From: Sandaracinaceae bacterium
Lineage (GTDB): Bacteria > Myxococcota_A > Polyangia > Polyangiales > Houyiibacteriaceae
Reading direction: 5' to 3'
Assembly: GCA_020633055.1 (NCBI GenBank)
Contig: JACKEJ010000009.1
Coordinates: 434,001 to 498,000, forward strand
Length of the DNA: 64,000 nt
Part shown: piece by piece, positions 49,094-57,566 of the stretch
Layout of the letters: each line of letters starts with the position of its first letter
How positions within the stretch are numbered: the first letter of the stretch is position 1
The notes under the pieces: model-generated
The model's input: only the letters and a program-made list of their open reading frames with translations
The model's database searches: none
What the model was told of the DNA's origin: nothing
Translations under genes and position numbers: made by a program

Positions 49094-49110
49094 TTGGCCC
49101 GTACATTGCT
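49094..49110 (+). promoter_or_regulatory. Sigma-54-like -24/-12 element
   Basis: TTGGCCCGTACATTGCT matches the sigma-54 consensus with GG (49096-49097) and GC (49108-49109) at the required 10-base spacing and one mismatch in TGGCAC. The start site would fall about 5 bases before the ATG at 49126, past the GGAG at 49113-49116, so either the mRNA is nearly leaderless or the match is chance. Upstream, CCCCAT-CACC-ATGGGG is a perfect short inverted repeat. Confidence 0.35.
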
Positions 49111-49125
49111 TTGGAGCACAACATC

Positions 49126-49521
49126 ATGGCCAACCTTCGCCTCTTGCTCGTTCTCGCGGATTCAACCCTTGGCTCGCTCATCGTCGACGCCTTCGCTGGG
49201 CTGGGCGACGTGAAGCACGTGACGAGCCTGGACGAAGCGCTCGTGGAGCTCCGCGCGACACGCTACGTCGCGGTCGCGTGGTCCCCTGCCGAGCACCCGC
49301 GCTCGGGCGCGGGCTTTCCCGAGCTGGTCCGGCACCTCCACCCGGGTGTGCGCATGCTCTCCGCGCACGCCCACCTCGTGCCGCACATCGTGACCCTCGC
49401 CGGGCTACGGCCGCGGCCCGTCTACGACTGGCAGGTGCGGCCCCGCGTGAGCGACGCCCTCGTCGACGCGATGGTGGCGAGCGAGGACGACCCGGTGTTC
49501 GACGGCCCCCACATCAACTGA
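49126..49521 (+). CDS. Receiver-like protein lacking the phospho-acceptor Asp
   Basis: A 131-residue protein with an alternating beta/alpha pattern like a response-regulator receiver (LRLLLVLADSTLGSLIVDAF, then a YVAVAWSP strand). At the position of the phosphorylated Asp it has Trp, and the usual acidic pair is missing, so it cannot be phosphorylated in the normal way. The GGAG at 49113-49116 lies 9 bases before the chosen ATG. It may be a pseudo-receiver adaptor. It stands alone after an AT-richer leader. Confidence 0.6.
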   Translation: MANLRLLLVLADSTLGSLIVDAFAGLGDVKHVTSLDEALVELRATRYVAVAWSPAEHPRSGAGFPELVRHLHPGVRMLSAHAHLVPHIVTLAGLRPRPVYDWQVRPRVSDALVDAMVASEDDPVFDGPHIN

Positions 49522-49635
49522 GCCGGGCAGGCGTGCGTATCCGAGCGGATACGCGATTGGTTTCAACGAGTTGCAGCGTGGTCTGGCGAGTCGTCATGGT
49601 GTCTGCGTGACCCCCTCACGTCCTCGGAGAACCTC

Positions 49636-50340
49636 ATGACCACGCTACGACTCTGGCTCACGCTCCCCCTCCTCCTCGCTGCCTTCGCCTCGGGGTGCGC
49701 CAACGCCCCAGGCAGCCACTCGAACGGCCTCGCGGGCGACGGAAGCGTCGCGAGCCCCTGCGACGACAAGGTGTGCGACGGCGGTCGACACTGCGAACTG
49801 CGGGTGCCTCCCTGCGCGCCCGATAGCCCCGCGTGCGAGCCGGTCGCCGTGTGCGTGGACGACGTCGTCTCCGAGGACTGTGGCGGGGTCACGTGCGCCC
49901 TGCATGAGCGCTGCGCGTGGGTGCCCACGCCATGCGCCCCGGGGCAAGCCGTGTGTGAGGCCCAAGTCTGCGTGCTGGACGTCGAGCGGCTGTGCGCGCA
50001 GCAGGTCTGCCCCAGCGGGACGCGCTGCGAGCCCCTCGCGGAGCCGTGCGGCGGAGACGACGGTGCGTGCGCGCTCTACGTGCACTGTGTCGACGACGAG
50101 CCCGCGCCGTGTACGCCTGACGACTGTGGGCCGCAGCCCCCGACCCTCCCGTGCGCGGACGAGTCTCCCTCGCAAGCCTGCGACAGGGAGGAGACTGGGG
50201 AGTGTGGCTGGCGTCAGCTGGCGTGCCCTCACGTCGGGGAGCCGTGTACCGGATGCGAGCCGTGTCCGATCCCGGAATTCGGGGAGTGTCAGTGGACGGA
50301 AATTGGTGTCTGCTCACAGGTCAGCGCCAGCTGCGTGTAG
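49636..50340 (+). CDS. Cys-rich lipoprotein
   Basis: A 234-residue lipoprotein (lipobox FASGC) whose mature part contains about 30 cysteines in spaced pairs (CDDKVCDGGRHC and similar), with Pro and Asp. It looks like a small disulfide-knotted surface protein; no domain name fits. It is the first of three same-strand genes; the TIGR02147-like gene starts 21 bp after its stop. Probably surface-exposed; the function is unknown. The ATG at 49636 gives a clean signal peptide. Confidence 0.8.
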   Translation: MTTLRLWLTLPLLLAAFASGCANAPGSHSNGLAGDGSVASPCDDKVCDGGRHCELRVPPCAPDSPACEPVAVCVDDVVSEDCGGVTCALHERCAWVPTPCAPGQAVCEAQVCVLDVERLCAQQVCPSGTRCEPLAEPCGGDDGACALYVHCVDDEPAPCTPDDCGPQPPTLPCADESPSQACDREETGECGWRQLACPHVGEPCTGCEPCPIPEFGECQWTEIGVCSQVSASCV

Positions 50341-50361
50341 GTCAGCCTCGAACGCACCACC

Positions 50362-51207
50362 GTGCCCCGCTCCAACGTCGACATCTTCCAGTTCCTCGAC
50401 TACCGCACCTACCTCCGCGCCTTCTACGACGCGGAGAAGGCCGCCGCGCCGACGTTCTCGTTTCGGGCGTTCTCCATGCGCGCCGGGGTCGCGTCGCCCA
50501 ACCATTTGAAGCGCATCATGGACGGCGAGCGCAGCCTCAAGGGCGAGCTCGTCGAGCGCTACGCCAAGGTGCTGGGGCTGGGACCGAGCGAGCGCCGCTA
50601 CTTCGAGGCGCTCGTGTCCTTCACGGACGCAGCGGACAGCCGGCAGCGTGAGGAGGCCTATCGCGTGCTGCGCTCGTTCCGGCAGTACCAAGAGGCGCAC
50701 CAGCTGGACGAACGACACGCCGCGTACCACGAGTCCTGGTACATCCCCGCGATCCGCGAGCTGGCCGGGCGCCACGACTTCCGCGACGACCCCCGCTGGG
50801 TGGCGCGGCAGCTACGTCCACGGATCCGCGTGAAGGAGGCTCGCGACGCCCTCGTGACCCTCGAGGAGCTGGGGTTGCTGCAGCGCGTCGACGGAGCGCT
50901 CACCAAGGTGGACGCCGTGCTCACGACTGGCGCGCAGACGCGCGGCGCACACATCACGCGCTACCATCGCGTCATGCTGGAGTGCGCCTCGCAAGCCATC
51001 GACGAGTTCCCGGCGAGCGAACGCGATCTCTCCGCGCTGACGTGCTGCGTCGACGAAGCCACGCTGCCGGTGCTACGCGCGATGATCGCCGACTTTCGAA
51101 GACAGTGCGTGGCGGTGGCCGAGCAGTCGCGCCGACCCGCCCGCGTGGTGCAGCTCAACATCCAGCTCTTCCCGCTCAGCGAGACCGCCGAAGGAGCGAC
51201 CGAGTGA
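50362..51207 (+). CDS. TIGR02147 family regulator-like protein
   Basis: A 281-residue protein whose N-terminus (DIFQFLDYRTYLRAFYDAEK, then FSFRAFSMRAGVASPNHLKR) matches the TIGR02147/DUF4423 family, seen mainly in Fibrobacter, myxobacteria and relatives. The N-terminal part resembles an XRE-like helix-turn-helix; the remainder is the family-specific domain. The function is unproven; a transcription role is inferred. The start is a GTG at 50362. Its stop overlaps the next gene's GTG (GTGA), so it is coupled to a lipoprotein gene, the usual pattern for this family. Confidence 0.88.
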   Translation: MPRSNVDIFQFLDYRTYLRAFYDAEKAAAPTFSFRAFSMRAGVASPNHLKRIMDGERSLKGELVERYAKVLGLGPSERRYFEALVSFTDAADSRQREEAYRVLRSFRQYQEAHQLDERHAAYHESWYIPAIRELAGRHDFRDDPRWVARQLRPRIRVKEARDALVTLEELGLLQRVDGALTKVDAVLTTGAQTRGAHITRYHRVMLECASQAIDEFPASERDLSALTCCVDEATLPVLRAMIADFRRQCVAVAEQSRRPARVVQLNIQLFPLSETAEGATE

Positions 51208-51905
51208 CCCCGACGCCGCGCGTCGTGCGCGCCCTCTTCCTGTCCGCCGCGCTCACGGTTGCGTCCACCGGCTGCACCAGCACGGAGACAGGCAACCCTC
51301 CGGCCCAGCCCGAGACGGGCCTCGACGCGGGGCGCATCACGCTCTTCACCATCCCGAACATGGGTGACCCGTTCTTGCTGAGCGGGATGGCGGACGAGGC
51401 GTTGGCGGCCGGGGGGACGCTGCGGGTGACCGCCGTGGAGACCGACCTGCCCGCCGCGGTGACGCCGATCGGCACGTCGCCCGCGACCTTCTCGATCGCG
51501 CTTCCCGCTGGGTTCGAGGGGTGGCTGCGCTTGCAGGTGATCCGCGCCGATGGCGAGCGCCTGGGCCCCCTCGACGTGTTGCCGAGCGACATCGCGTTGG
51601 GTGCCGTAGAGCCGCTGCCGAGCCCCCTCCGAGACTGCCTCTCGGTCGTGGCCGACCTCGCGCTCGAGGGCGCGAGTGAGGCCATCGTGCGCCTCCAGAG
51701 CGACTGCCCCGAGACCCTGTCGTTCGAAGCGCCCACCACGCGACTCGGCTTGGTGGACGTCACGCCGGCCGAACCCTTCGAGCTCCTGCCGGGGCGGCGG
51801 GTGAGCTTGACGGTCGGTGTGGGCGCCCTCGCGGACGGTCAAGAGGACGTCGTGCTGCTCTTCGAGGCGGGCGGCGAACGCCGCGCCGTGACGATCACGT
51901 TCTGA
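51204..51905 (+). CDS. Lipoprotein coupled to the TIGR02147 regulator
   Basis: A 233-residue lipoprotein (lipobox ASTGC, TSTETGNPP after the Cys) with an all-beta-looking mature part. The TxTGNP sequence after the lipid-modified Cys is frequent in lipoproteins found beside TIGR02147 genes. GTG start at 51204 with AAGGAG 7 bases upstream; 4-bp overlap with the regulator gene. No catalytic motif is visible. It probably acts at the cell surface under control of, or in complex with, its neighbour; this is inference. Confidence 0.82.
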   Translation: MTPTPRVVRALFLSAALTVASTGCTSTETGNPPAQPETGLDAGRITLFTIPNMGDPFLLSGMADEALAAGGTLRVTAVETDLPAAVTPIGTSPATFSIALPAGFEGWLRLQVIRADGERLGPLDVLPSDIALGAVEPLPSPLRDCLSVVADLALEGASEAIVRLQSDCPETLSFEAPTTRLGLVDVTPAEPFELLPGRRVSLTVGVGALADGQEDVVLLFEAGGERRAVTITF

Positions 51906-52025
51906 CAGCGACTGGATTCGCACCCCGTCCTCGAGCGCCACGACGTGCGGAGGGCCCCGCGTCGCCGCGCCGTGTCGTGCCGACGAGGGTTGGCGCGCAC
52001 GCGCCCTGCCCCTAGGCCCGTGCGC

Positions 52026-53066
52026 ATGGCAGCCGCGCGCGTCCTCGTCCTCGGAGGCACCGGGTTCTACGGACAGCAGGTGGTGACCGCGCTGCGGCAG
52101 GCCGACGTGGGTGAGGTCGTGAGCGCCGCGCGCAGCGGGGCCGACGTGCGCGTCGACCTCGGCGACCCTGCCACCTTTGGTGCGCTGCGCGACTACACGG
52201 CCGTGGTCAACGCGTCCGACAGCGTGCGCGCCAAGCCCGACGCCGCCCTACGCTACGCCCTGGCGGAGGGTCTGCTGTGGATCGAGATGGGCGCGGATCC
52301 AGAGCTCGCCCAGCGGGCCCTCACGCTGGACGTGGCGCCGGCGCGAGGCACCGTCGTATTGGGGGCGGGCATCTTTCCGGGTCTCAGTACGGCCATGGCC
52401 GTGGCGCTCGCCGGCAACGACGCCGAGCGCGTCGAGCTGGGGATCCGCATCTCGCCGCTGTCGGGGGCGGGTCGGGGCAACTGCGCGCTCATGACCCACA
52501 CGCTGGCGCTGCCCTCGGTGCGCTACGAGGGCGGGCTGCGGACGCGTGGGCGCACGGTGGGTGAGCGCGTCGACACCCTGTTCTTCGGCGGCGAGCGCCA
52601 GATGGCGGCGGAGATGGCGCTCCCGGACGTCGACTTGATCGCGCGTGCCACGCGCGCTCCCCACGTGCGAACTCGCTTCGCGCTGCAACCCGGCGCGCTC
52701 TTGCACAGCTTCCGCGCGCTTGCCTGGCTCGCCGACCGCTTGGGTACTCTGCGCGGCGGGCTGCTGGCGGTCTCCTACGTGATGCTGCTCGGCGTGCGCG
52801 GCTTCGCGCTCCGCCGCGTCCGCTCGCGGGTTGACCTGAGCGTCCTGGTCGACGGGCCGAGCGGTCGCCGCACGCACATGGTGCGCGTGCCGGATGGAAC
52901 TGGCGGAACCGCCCTCGCTCTCGCCGCGTTCGTGCGCGAGCTGCTCCAACGTCGGCTCCCTACGGGCATCGCGGTGGCGGGGCAGCTGGTGGACGCGGCG
53001 TCGGTCATGCGGCACATGCGCGTCCTGGGCGGTCCCGACGCCTGCCTCGAGGAGTACGGAGGCTAG
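52026..53066 (+). CDS. Saccharopine-dehydrogenase-like NAD(P)-binding protein
   Basis: A 346-residue protein with an N-terminal Rossmann fold (RVLVLGGTGFYGQQVV), a VVNASDSVRAKP loop and a later hydrophobic segment (GGLLAVSYVMLLGVRG) that may anchor it to the membrane. It resembles the saccharopine dehydrogenase-like oxidoreductases that act on lipids or unknown substrates. A true role in lysine metabolism is not indicated. The ATG at 52026 directly precedes the Rossmann strand. It stands alone between lipoprotein genes. Confidence 0.82.
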   Translation: MAAARVLVLGGTGFYGQQVVTALRQADVGEVVSAARSGADVRVDLGDPATFGALRDYTAVVNASDSVRAKPDAALRYALAEGLLWIEMGADPELAQRALTLDVAPARGTVVLGAGIFPGLSTAMAVALAGNDAERVELGIRISPLSGAGRGNCALMTHTLALPSVRYEGGLRTRGRTVGERVDTLFFGGERQMAAEMALPDVDLIARATRAPHVRTRFALQPGALLHSFRALAWLADRLGTLRGGLLAVSYVMLLGVRGFALRRVRSRVDLSVLVDGPSGRRTHMVRVPDGTGGTALALAAFVRELLQRRLPTGIAVAGQLVDAASVMRHMRVLGGPDACLEEYGG

Positions 53067-53188
53067 CAGCGTCGCCCTCCCTCGCGCTGGCGGTCTGCGG
53101 CGTAGTGCTTCTTTCCGCCCCCACAAAAACAGGGGCAAACGAGCGGTGCGCGCTTGTGGGCGCGGCGCGAGAGCCGGCATGCTGCACG
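53063..53188 (-). pseudogene. Possible remnant of a SEC-C zinc-motif gene
   Basis: On the minus strand a 42-codon stretch without a start codon, closed by TAG, reads CPCFCGGGKKHYAADR, very like the C-terminal SEC-C metal motif (CxCGSGKKYKxCC). It is bounded upstream by a stop. It may be the broken end of a gene or chance in an antisense frame. Too short to decide. Confidence 0.25.
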
Positions 53189-53190
53189 TC

Positions 53191-54363
53191 ATGTCCACTC
53201 ACCGCTCTCGCTATCGGTCTGTGTCCCTCGCGCGTCTCTCGTTGTGGCTGACCGTCAGCGGGGCTGGGGCGGTGTGTGTCGCTTGCGGCGACGGAAGCGG
53301 TGACGGCGCACCGCGCGATCAGAGCACCAGCGACGGCGCGGGTCCTGGTTCGGACGCGGCCGTCCCCAGGGACCTCGGCGCGGCGGATGATCAGGGTGGG
53401 CCGCAGTGCGGCAACGGTGTGCGCGAGGGGACCGAAGCGTGCGACGGCGCCGACTTGGCCGGCGCGTCGTGCGCGAACGTCACGACGGGAACGCCCGTCG
53501 GACAGCTCACGTGTACAGCCTGCGCGCTAGACACCACCGATTGTCGGGCCCCCACCGCAACGGACATGGACGCGGACGACGTCGTGGACGACCTGGACCC
53601 CGCTCCCAACGATCCGCGCGTGTGCGGCGACTCCGACTCGGACGGGTGCGACGACTGCTCGCTGCGCGAGCGGAGCCGCCCGGCCGACGACGGCTACGAC
53701 CCGAACGGCGACGGCCAGTGCGAGTTGGCGCTCGACTATGCGTGCATGAACGGTGCGAACGCCGCGAGCGACCCCTATCGGACCGAGGCCTGCGTAGTGT
53801 TCGCCCACATCAACAACGACCGCGCGCACTTCTCGGCCGAGGCAGGTGGGGCAGGCCCGCTCGCGTGGAACGAGGACATCTGGGAGGTGGCCGTCGCGCA
53901 CAGCATCAACATGTGCAACCGCGGGATCTTCGCGCACGTCATCGACATGAAGGGGCCCAGCGAGCGCGCCGCCGACGCGAACCTCGGCTTCAGCCTGGCG
54001 GAGAACATCTCGGCGAACCTCGACCCTGGCGCGGCGGAGTACGGCTGGATGGAGGAGCCCACGTGCTCGGGCCACCGCGGCAACAACCTCAGCCCCAAGG
54101 CGTTCGAGGCGGCGGTGGGCTATCACATCTGCGATCGGCCCCCGGAGAGCAACTACCAGTGGCGGCAGCACCACCACATCACGGCGGACTTCCGGCGCAA
54201 CAACACACCCAACTCGGCCTACTGCCAGGCGGCCGCGACCAGCTGCGAGATCCCCCCGAACCCGCCGACCACGGCCACCTGCCCCCAGATGCTCATCAAC
54301 TGGAACTTCTGTCTGGTGCCCAGCGCCGACACGCTGAACGGGTGGGGCTGCCCCGACGACTGA
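53191..54363 (+). CDS. CAP-domain (SCP/PR1-like) lipoprotein
   Basis: A 390-residue lipoprotein (lipobox CVACG). The mature part has an Asp/Ser-rich linker, a myxobacterial Cys-rich repeat (CGNGVREGTEACDG), then an Asp-rich calcium-type loop (DMDADDVVDDLDP). The C-terminal CAP/SCP domain has VFAHINNDRAHF, AVAHSINMCNRGIFAHV and FSLAENISAN, with family His and Glu. CAP proteins are secreted and bind or cleave lipid, glycan or protein targets. ATG at 53191 preferred; one at 53179 adds four residues. Rich in disulfide-forming Cys. Confidence 0.85.
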   Translation: MSTHRSRYRSVSLARLSLWLTVSGAGAVCVACGDGSGDGAPRDQSTSDGAGPGSDAAVPRDLGAADDQGGPQCGNGVREGTEACDGADLAGASCANVTTGTPVGQLTCTACALDTTDCRAPTATDMDADDVVDDLDPAPNDPRVCGDSDSDGCDDCSLRERSRPADDGYDPNGDGQCELALDYACMNGANAASDPYRTEACVVFAHINNDRAHFSAEAGGAGPLAWNEDIWEVAVAHSINMCNRGIFAHVIDMKGPSERAADANLGFSLAENISANLDPGAAEYGWMEEPTCSGHRGNNLSPKAFEAAVGYHICDRPPESNYQWRQHHHITADFRRNNTPNSAYCQAAATSCEIPPNPPTTATCPQMLINWNFCLVPSADTLNGWGCPDD

Positions 54364-54462
54364 CGCGGGCGTCGGCGCGACCCAGATCCGTGCTCCGGCC
54401 CAGCGGTCGGCGTACAGGACCTCCCAGGCCGCGCAGACGCTGGGCTCTCGGCGGTGCCCAGG

Positions 54463-55515
54463 TCAATACTGCGCGTCGAAGTCGACTTCGAGCGGCTCGT
54501 TGCTGGACGGGACGGCCTGACACGCCAGCACCCAGCCGCGTGAGAGGTCGTCGTCGGTGAGGGCCTCGCGGCTCTTCATGCTGACCTTGCCGCTGACCAG
54601 GCGCGCCATGCAGCACCCACAGTAGCCGTCCTCGCACGACGACGGCGGGCGATGCCCTGCGGCTTCGGCGGACTTGAGCAGGGTCAGCCCGGGGACGTAG
54701 GGCACATCCACGCGCGCCCCGTCGAGCTTCATGCTGAACGTGGCCGGCACGTCCGACGCCGCGACGGGAGCGGGCTCTTCGCTGGGGGCGCGCCGGTCGG
54801 GATCGGTAGGCGACACGAAGCGCTCGAAGTGCGTCTGGTCGCGCGCGATGCCGGAGGCCTCGAAGCCGGCCTCCACGGTGTCCATGAACGGACCAGGGCC
54901 GCACACGTAGAAGTCGGAGCTCTTGCGCTCGGCGATCAGGCCACTGACCTTCTGCGCCGTCATGAAGCCGCCGTCCGAGTCGAGGTGGTGCACTACCTTG
55001 GCGCGCCCGGGGAAGCGGCGCTCGAGCAGGTCCAGCTCCTCCTTGAAGATGACCGAGCGGGCGTCGCGGTTGGCGTACACCAAGAGCACGTTGCGTGACG
55101 TGGTGAGCAGCGCCGACTTCATCAGCGAGATGACGGGCGTGATGCCGCTGCCACCGCCGAAGAGCGTGAGCGGGCGGCCATCGCCTTCGGGCTTGAGCAC
55201 GAAGCGCCCCTCCGGGGGCTGCACCTTGATCTTGCTGCCGACCACCAGCTGGTCGTTGAACCAGTTGGAGATGCGCCCGTCGTCCACGCGCTTGACGGTG
55301 ACCTTGTGCCATGCGTCGGCGTCGGGGGAGCTGGCGAGCGAGTAGCAGCGCCGCAGCTGCATGCCCTCGAACGGCACCTCGAACGTGAGGAATTGGCCCG
55401 CCTTGTACCGGAACAGCTCGCGCAGGGACGCGGGGATCTCGAACACGAAGGAGCGGGTGTCGTGTGTCTCTTGCACGATGCCGGACACGAGGAGCTCTTG
55501 GAAGTCGGCGGCCAT
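54463..55515 (-). CDS. Ferredoxin-type oxygenase reductase (KshB/PaaE-like)
   Basis: Electron-transfer flavoprotein of 350 residues. FAD-binding barrel (LRRCYSLASSPD), NAD(P)-binding domain (LFGGGSGITPVISLMKSA; YVCGPGPFMD) and a C-terminal plant-type 2Fe-2S domain (CEDGYCGCC, then a fourth Cys in VLACQ). This order matches KshB (3-ketosteroid 9-alpha-hydroxylase reductase), PaaE and HmpX reductases. It would pass NAD(P)H electrons to an oxygenase that is not encoded nearby. A KstR-like palindrome lies 12-25 bp upstream of the ATG, supporting a steroid or lipid theme. Confidence 0.88.
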   Translation of the reverse strand: MAADFQELLVSGIVQETHDTRSFVFEIPASLRELFRYKAGQFLTFEVPFEGMQLRRCYSLASSPDADAWHKVTVKRVDDGRISNWFNDQLVVGSKIKVQPPEGRFVLKPEGDGRPLTLFGGGSGITPVISLMKSALLTTSRNVLLVYANRDARSVIFKEELDLLERRFPGRAKVVHHLDSDGGFMTAQKVSGLIAERKSSDFYVCGPGPFMDTVEAGFEASGIARDQTHFERFVSPTDPDRRAPSEEPAPVAASDVPATFSMKLDGARVDVPYVPGLTLLKSAEAAGHRPPSSCEDGYCGCCMARLVSGKVSMKSREALTDDDLSRGWVLACQAVPSSNEPLEVDFDAQY

Positions 55516-55526
55516 GGTCTCAAAAG

Positions 55527-55540
55527 TAGAACGTGTTTCA
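55527..55540. promoter_or_regulatory. KstR/TetR-like palindromic operator
   Basis: TAGAACGTGTTTCA fits TNNAACNNGTTNNA, the KstR-type box, at every fixed position. On the minus strand it sits between TTGACG (55545-55550) and a weak TACTTT, in the promoter of the reductase. It could be the site of a TetR-family repressor responding to acyl-CoA or sterol-derived CoA esters. No such repressor gene is in the window. Confidence 0.5.
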
Positions 55541-55569
55541 GTTTCGTCAACCCGCCCGGGGAGCGTCCA

Positions 55570-57495
55570 TCAGGGCGTCGGGGGCGCGTGAGACAGCCCC
55601 AATTGCACGTATGGGTCCGAGAGGGTAGCCGCGCCGTCCTCGAAGTGCGACGCGAGGAACGACTCGATCAGCTCACGCCCCACGTCGCTCGTCGGCATGT
55701 TGTCGTGCGTCGCCTCCGTCGCAGGGTCGTCGTTGTCGATGACGTCGAACTGGAGCAGCCCGACCGTCGCGCCGCCCGGTCCGTTGCCGGTCAGCGGGGG
55801 CACCTCCGTCGCGCGTGTCAGCCCGAGCACCGGGCGCACCTCGTCCGCGACGTGTGGGATGTCCAGCGCGCGTGCCAGGGCGTAGTTCGAGGCGTTGGTC
55901 ACCGTCGAGTCGTCGAGGGTCACGCCGAAGACGTAGTCGGGCACCACCGAGTTCGCGTCGAGCCTCGCGCGCAGCACGTGGCGCGCGTACGCGGCACCGT
56001 CGCCTCGATCCAGCACCATCTGCAGCGCCGAGAACGCCTGCGCGATGGAGTCGAGGGACTGTCGGCGCAGCACCAGGTTCACGAGCGGCGTGAACGACGA
56101 GTCTTGGTCGTAGACGATGCGCGAGAGCGCCCCGCCCCCCTCCATGTTGACCACCACGCTGAACGCGTCGGTCATGGCCACGAGCTCGGTGGACATGATG
56201 CCCCCCAGCGAGACGCCGAAGTAGCCCAGCCGGCTGGTGTCCACGTCGTTCGTACCATCGCCGTCCAGGTCCCCGGCGGTCGTGAGCGCCCGGGTGAGCT
56301 GCAGCTTGTCGTAGGTCGACTGCCTCCAGTGGTCACGTAGGCGTCGCGCCTCGAGCGTCGGTGGATTGCCCAGCTCGAGCGCGAAGAAGCGGAAGGTGGC
56401 GTCGATGTCCGTCAGCATGACGCCGCCCGTGCTGGGGTGGTCTCCGTGCACCAGCGCGTCGATCGCGACGGTGGCCCAGCCCTGCTCGGCGAAGCCCGGA
56501 GCGTAGGCGCCGGCCTGCGTCCGCGACCCGGTCAGGCCGTGTCCGTACACCACGGTGGGGTACGGGCCCGCGACGTTCGCGGGGGGGAGCCAGATGGCCA
56601 CTGGGAGCGCCCATGTCTTGTCCGGGACCACGTCGTCGACGTCGATGTTCACGGCGCCGTCCTGGTCGCGGTAGTCCTCGACGGTCAGCATCGCGTTGCA
56701 GCGACGGTGGGTACCTTGATCGGTGCAGCTCACCTCGGTGAGCGTGGGGGCGAGGGTCTCGATGTGCGCCGCGATGGCGATCGACTCGCGCGTGATGCTC
56801 TGGGTCGTGACCACGTGCAGCGCGATCAGGTCGTCGCGGTTCGTGACGGCGCCGAGATCCGTCAGCGCTTCGATCGCGTCGCGCCGGTCGGGCGTGGGGC
56901 GACGCACCAGCTGGCGCATGGCCTCTCCCGGCTCGAGGCAGCCCCCGGCCGCGGCGCTCAGGTTGCGGGTAGCGAAGTATGCGACGCGGGTCGACTCGGG
57001 CAGCGGCGTCAGCGGCCGCACATAGAGGTAGTTCGTGCTGGTGCGCGTGACGGTGGGCACCAGGTAGGCGGCGCCTTCCTCGGGGAGCACCAAGATCCCG
57101 ATGCCGTCGGTCGCGTGGACCTGGCCATCGGCCACGGGCAGCAGCGTCGGGTCGAAGGTCCCGGTGAAGCCCAGCCACATCTCCCCCTGGACACCGACGC
57201 CGTCCAGATCGATGACCTGTTCACGAAAGAGAGGGCCCAGCGGACCGTAGGGGGTGAGGTCGGCCTCCTCCGGGAACTGCGCCTGGAAGCCGGTGGCCGT
57301 GGACTCGTCCTCCACCAGGAAGTCGGACGTGGGGAACGAGCTCATGTCCCCGACGTCGGGTGTCCAGCCGTACACGTTGCAGCCTTCCGGAATGGGTCGG
57401 GCGTCGGAGCCGCAACCCGCGAGGGTCATGGCAGCAGAGAGGGAGCAGGCGAGGGCCGTCGCGCGCGCCCGCGGCGTCTGGAGGAAGGCATCCAT
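55570..57495 (-). CDS. Lipoprotein, alpha/beta-hydrolase-like (third paralogue)
   Basis: A 641-residue lipoprotein (lipobox TLAGC, Cys28). It parallels the protein at 1726-3660: the opening SFPTSDFLVEDESTATGFQ corresponds to AFPTRDQLVEDPLSATGVR there, and VVYGHGLTGSR and YFGVSLGGIMST (Ser about 429) recur in the same order. Asp-rich loops (DLDGDGTNDVD) precede the Ser. The ATG at 57495 was chosen over a TTG three codons upstream. It is divergent, 71 bp from a GH1 lipoprotein gene. Substrate unknown; a secreted esterase- or lipase-type enzyme is likely. Confidence 0.82.
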   Translation of the reverse strand: MDAFLQTPRARATALACSLSAAMTLAGCGSDARPIPEGCNVYGWTPDVGDMSSFPTSDFLVEDESTATGFQAQFPEEADLTPYGPLGPLFREQVIDLDGVGVQGEMWLGFTGTFDPTLLPVADGQVHATDGIGILVLPEEGAAYLVPTVTRTSTNYLYVRPLTPLPESTRVAYFATRNLSAAAGGCLEPGEAMRQLVRRPTPDRRDAIEALTDLGAVTNRDDLIALHVVTTQSITRESIAIAAHIETLAPTLTEVSCTDQGTHRRCNAMLTVEDYRDQDGAVNIDVDDVVPDKTWALPVAIWLPPANVAGPYPTVVYGHGLTGSRTQAGAYAPGFAEQGWATVAIDALVHGDHPSTGGVMLTDIDATFRFFALELGNPPTLEARRLRDHWRQSTYDKLQLTRALTTAGDLDGDGTNDVDTSRLGYFGVSLGGIMSTELVAMTDAFSVVVNMEGGGALSRIVYDQDSSFTPLVNLVLRRQSLDSIAQAFSALQMVLDRGDGAAYARHVLRARLDANSVVPDYVFGVTLDDSTVTNASNYALARALDIPHVADEVRPVLGLTRATEVPPLTGNGPGGATVGLLQFDVIDNDDPATEATHDNMPTSDVGRELIESFLASHFEDGAATLSDPYVQLGLSHAPPTP

Positions 57496-57566
57496 GCGCG
57501 GCAATCTACCAGCTTCTCGCTCCGTGGGGGTTTCACACGCGCGCGCTCTCTGGCAAGAAAGGCCCC

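Noticed and set aside
54440..54461. CTGGGC/GCCCAG hairpin between the CAP lipoprotein and the reductase gene
   Set aside because: The stem is only 6 bp with no T-tract; too weak to call.
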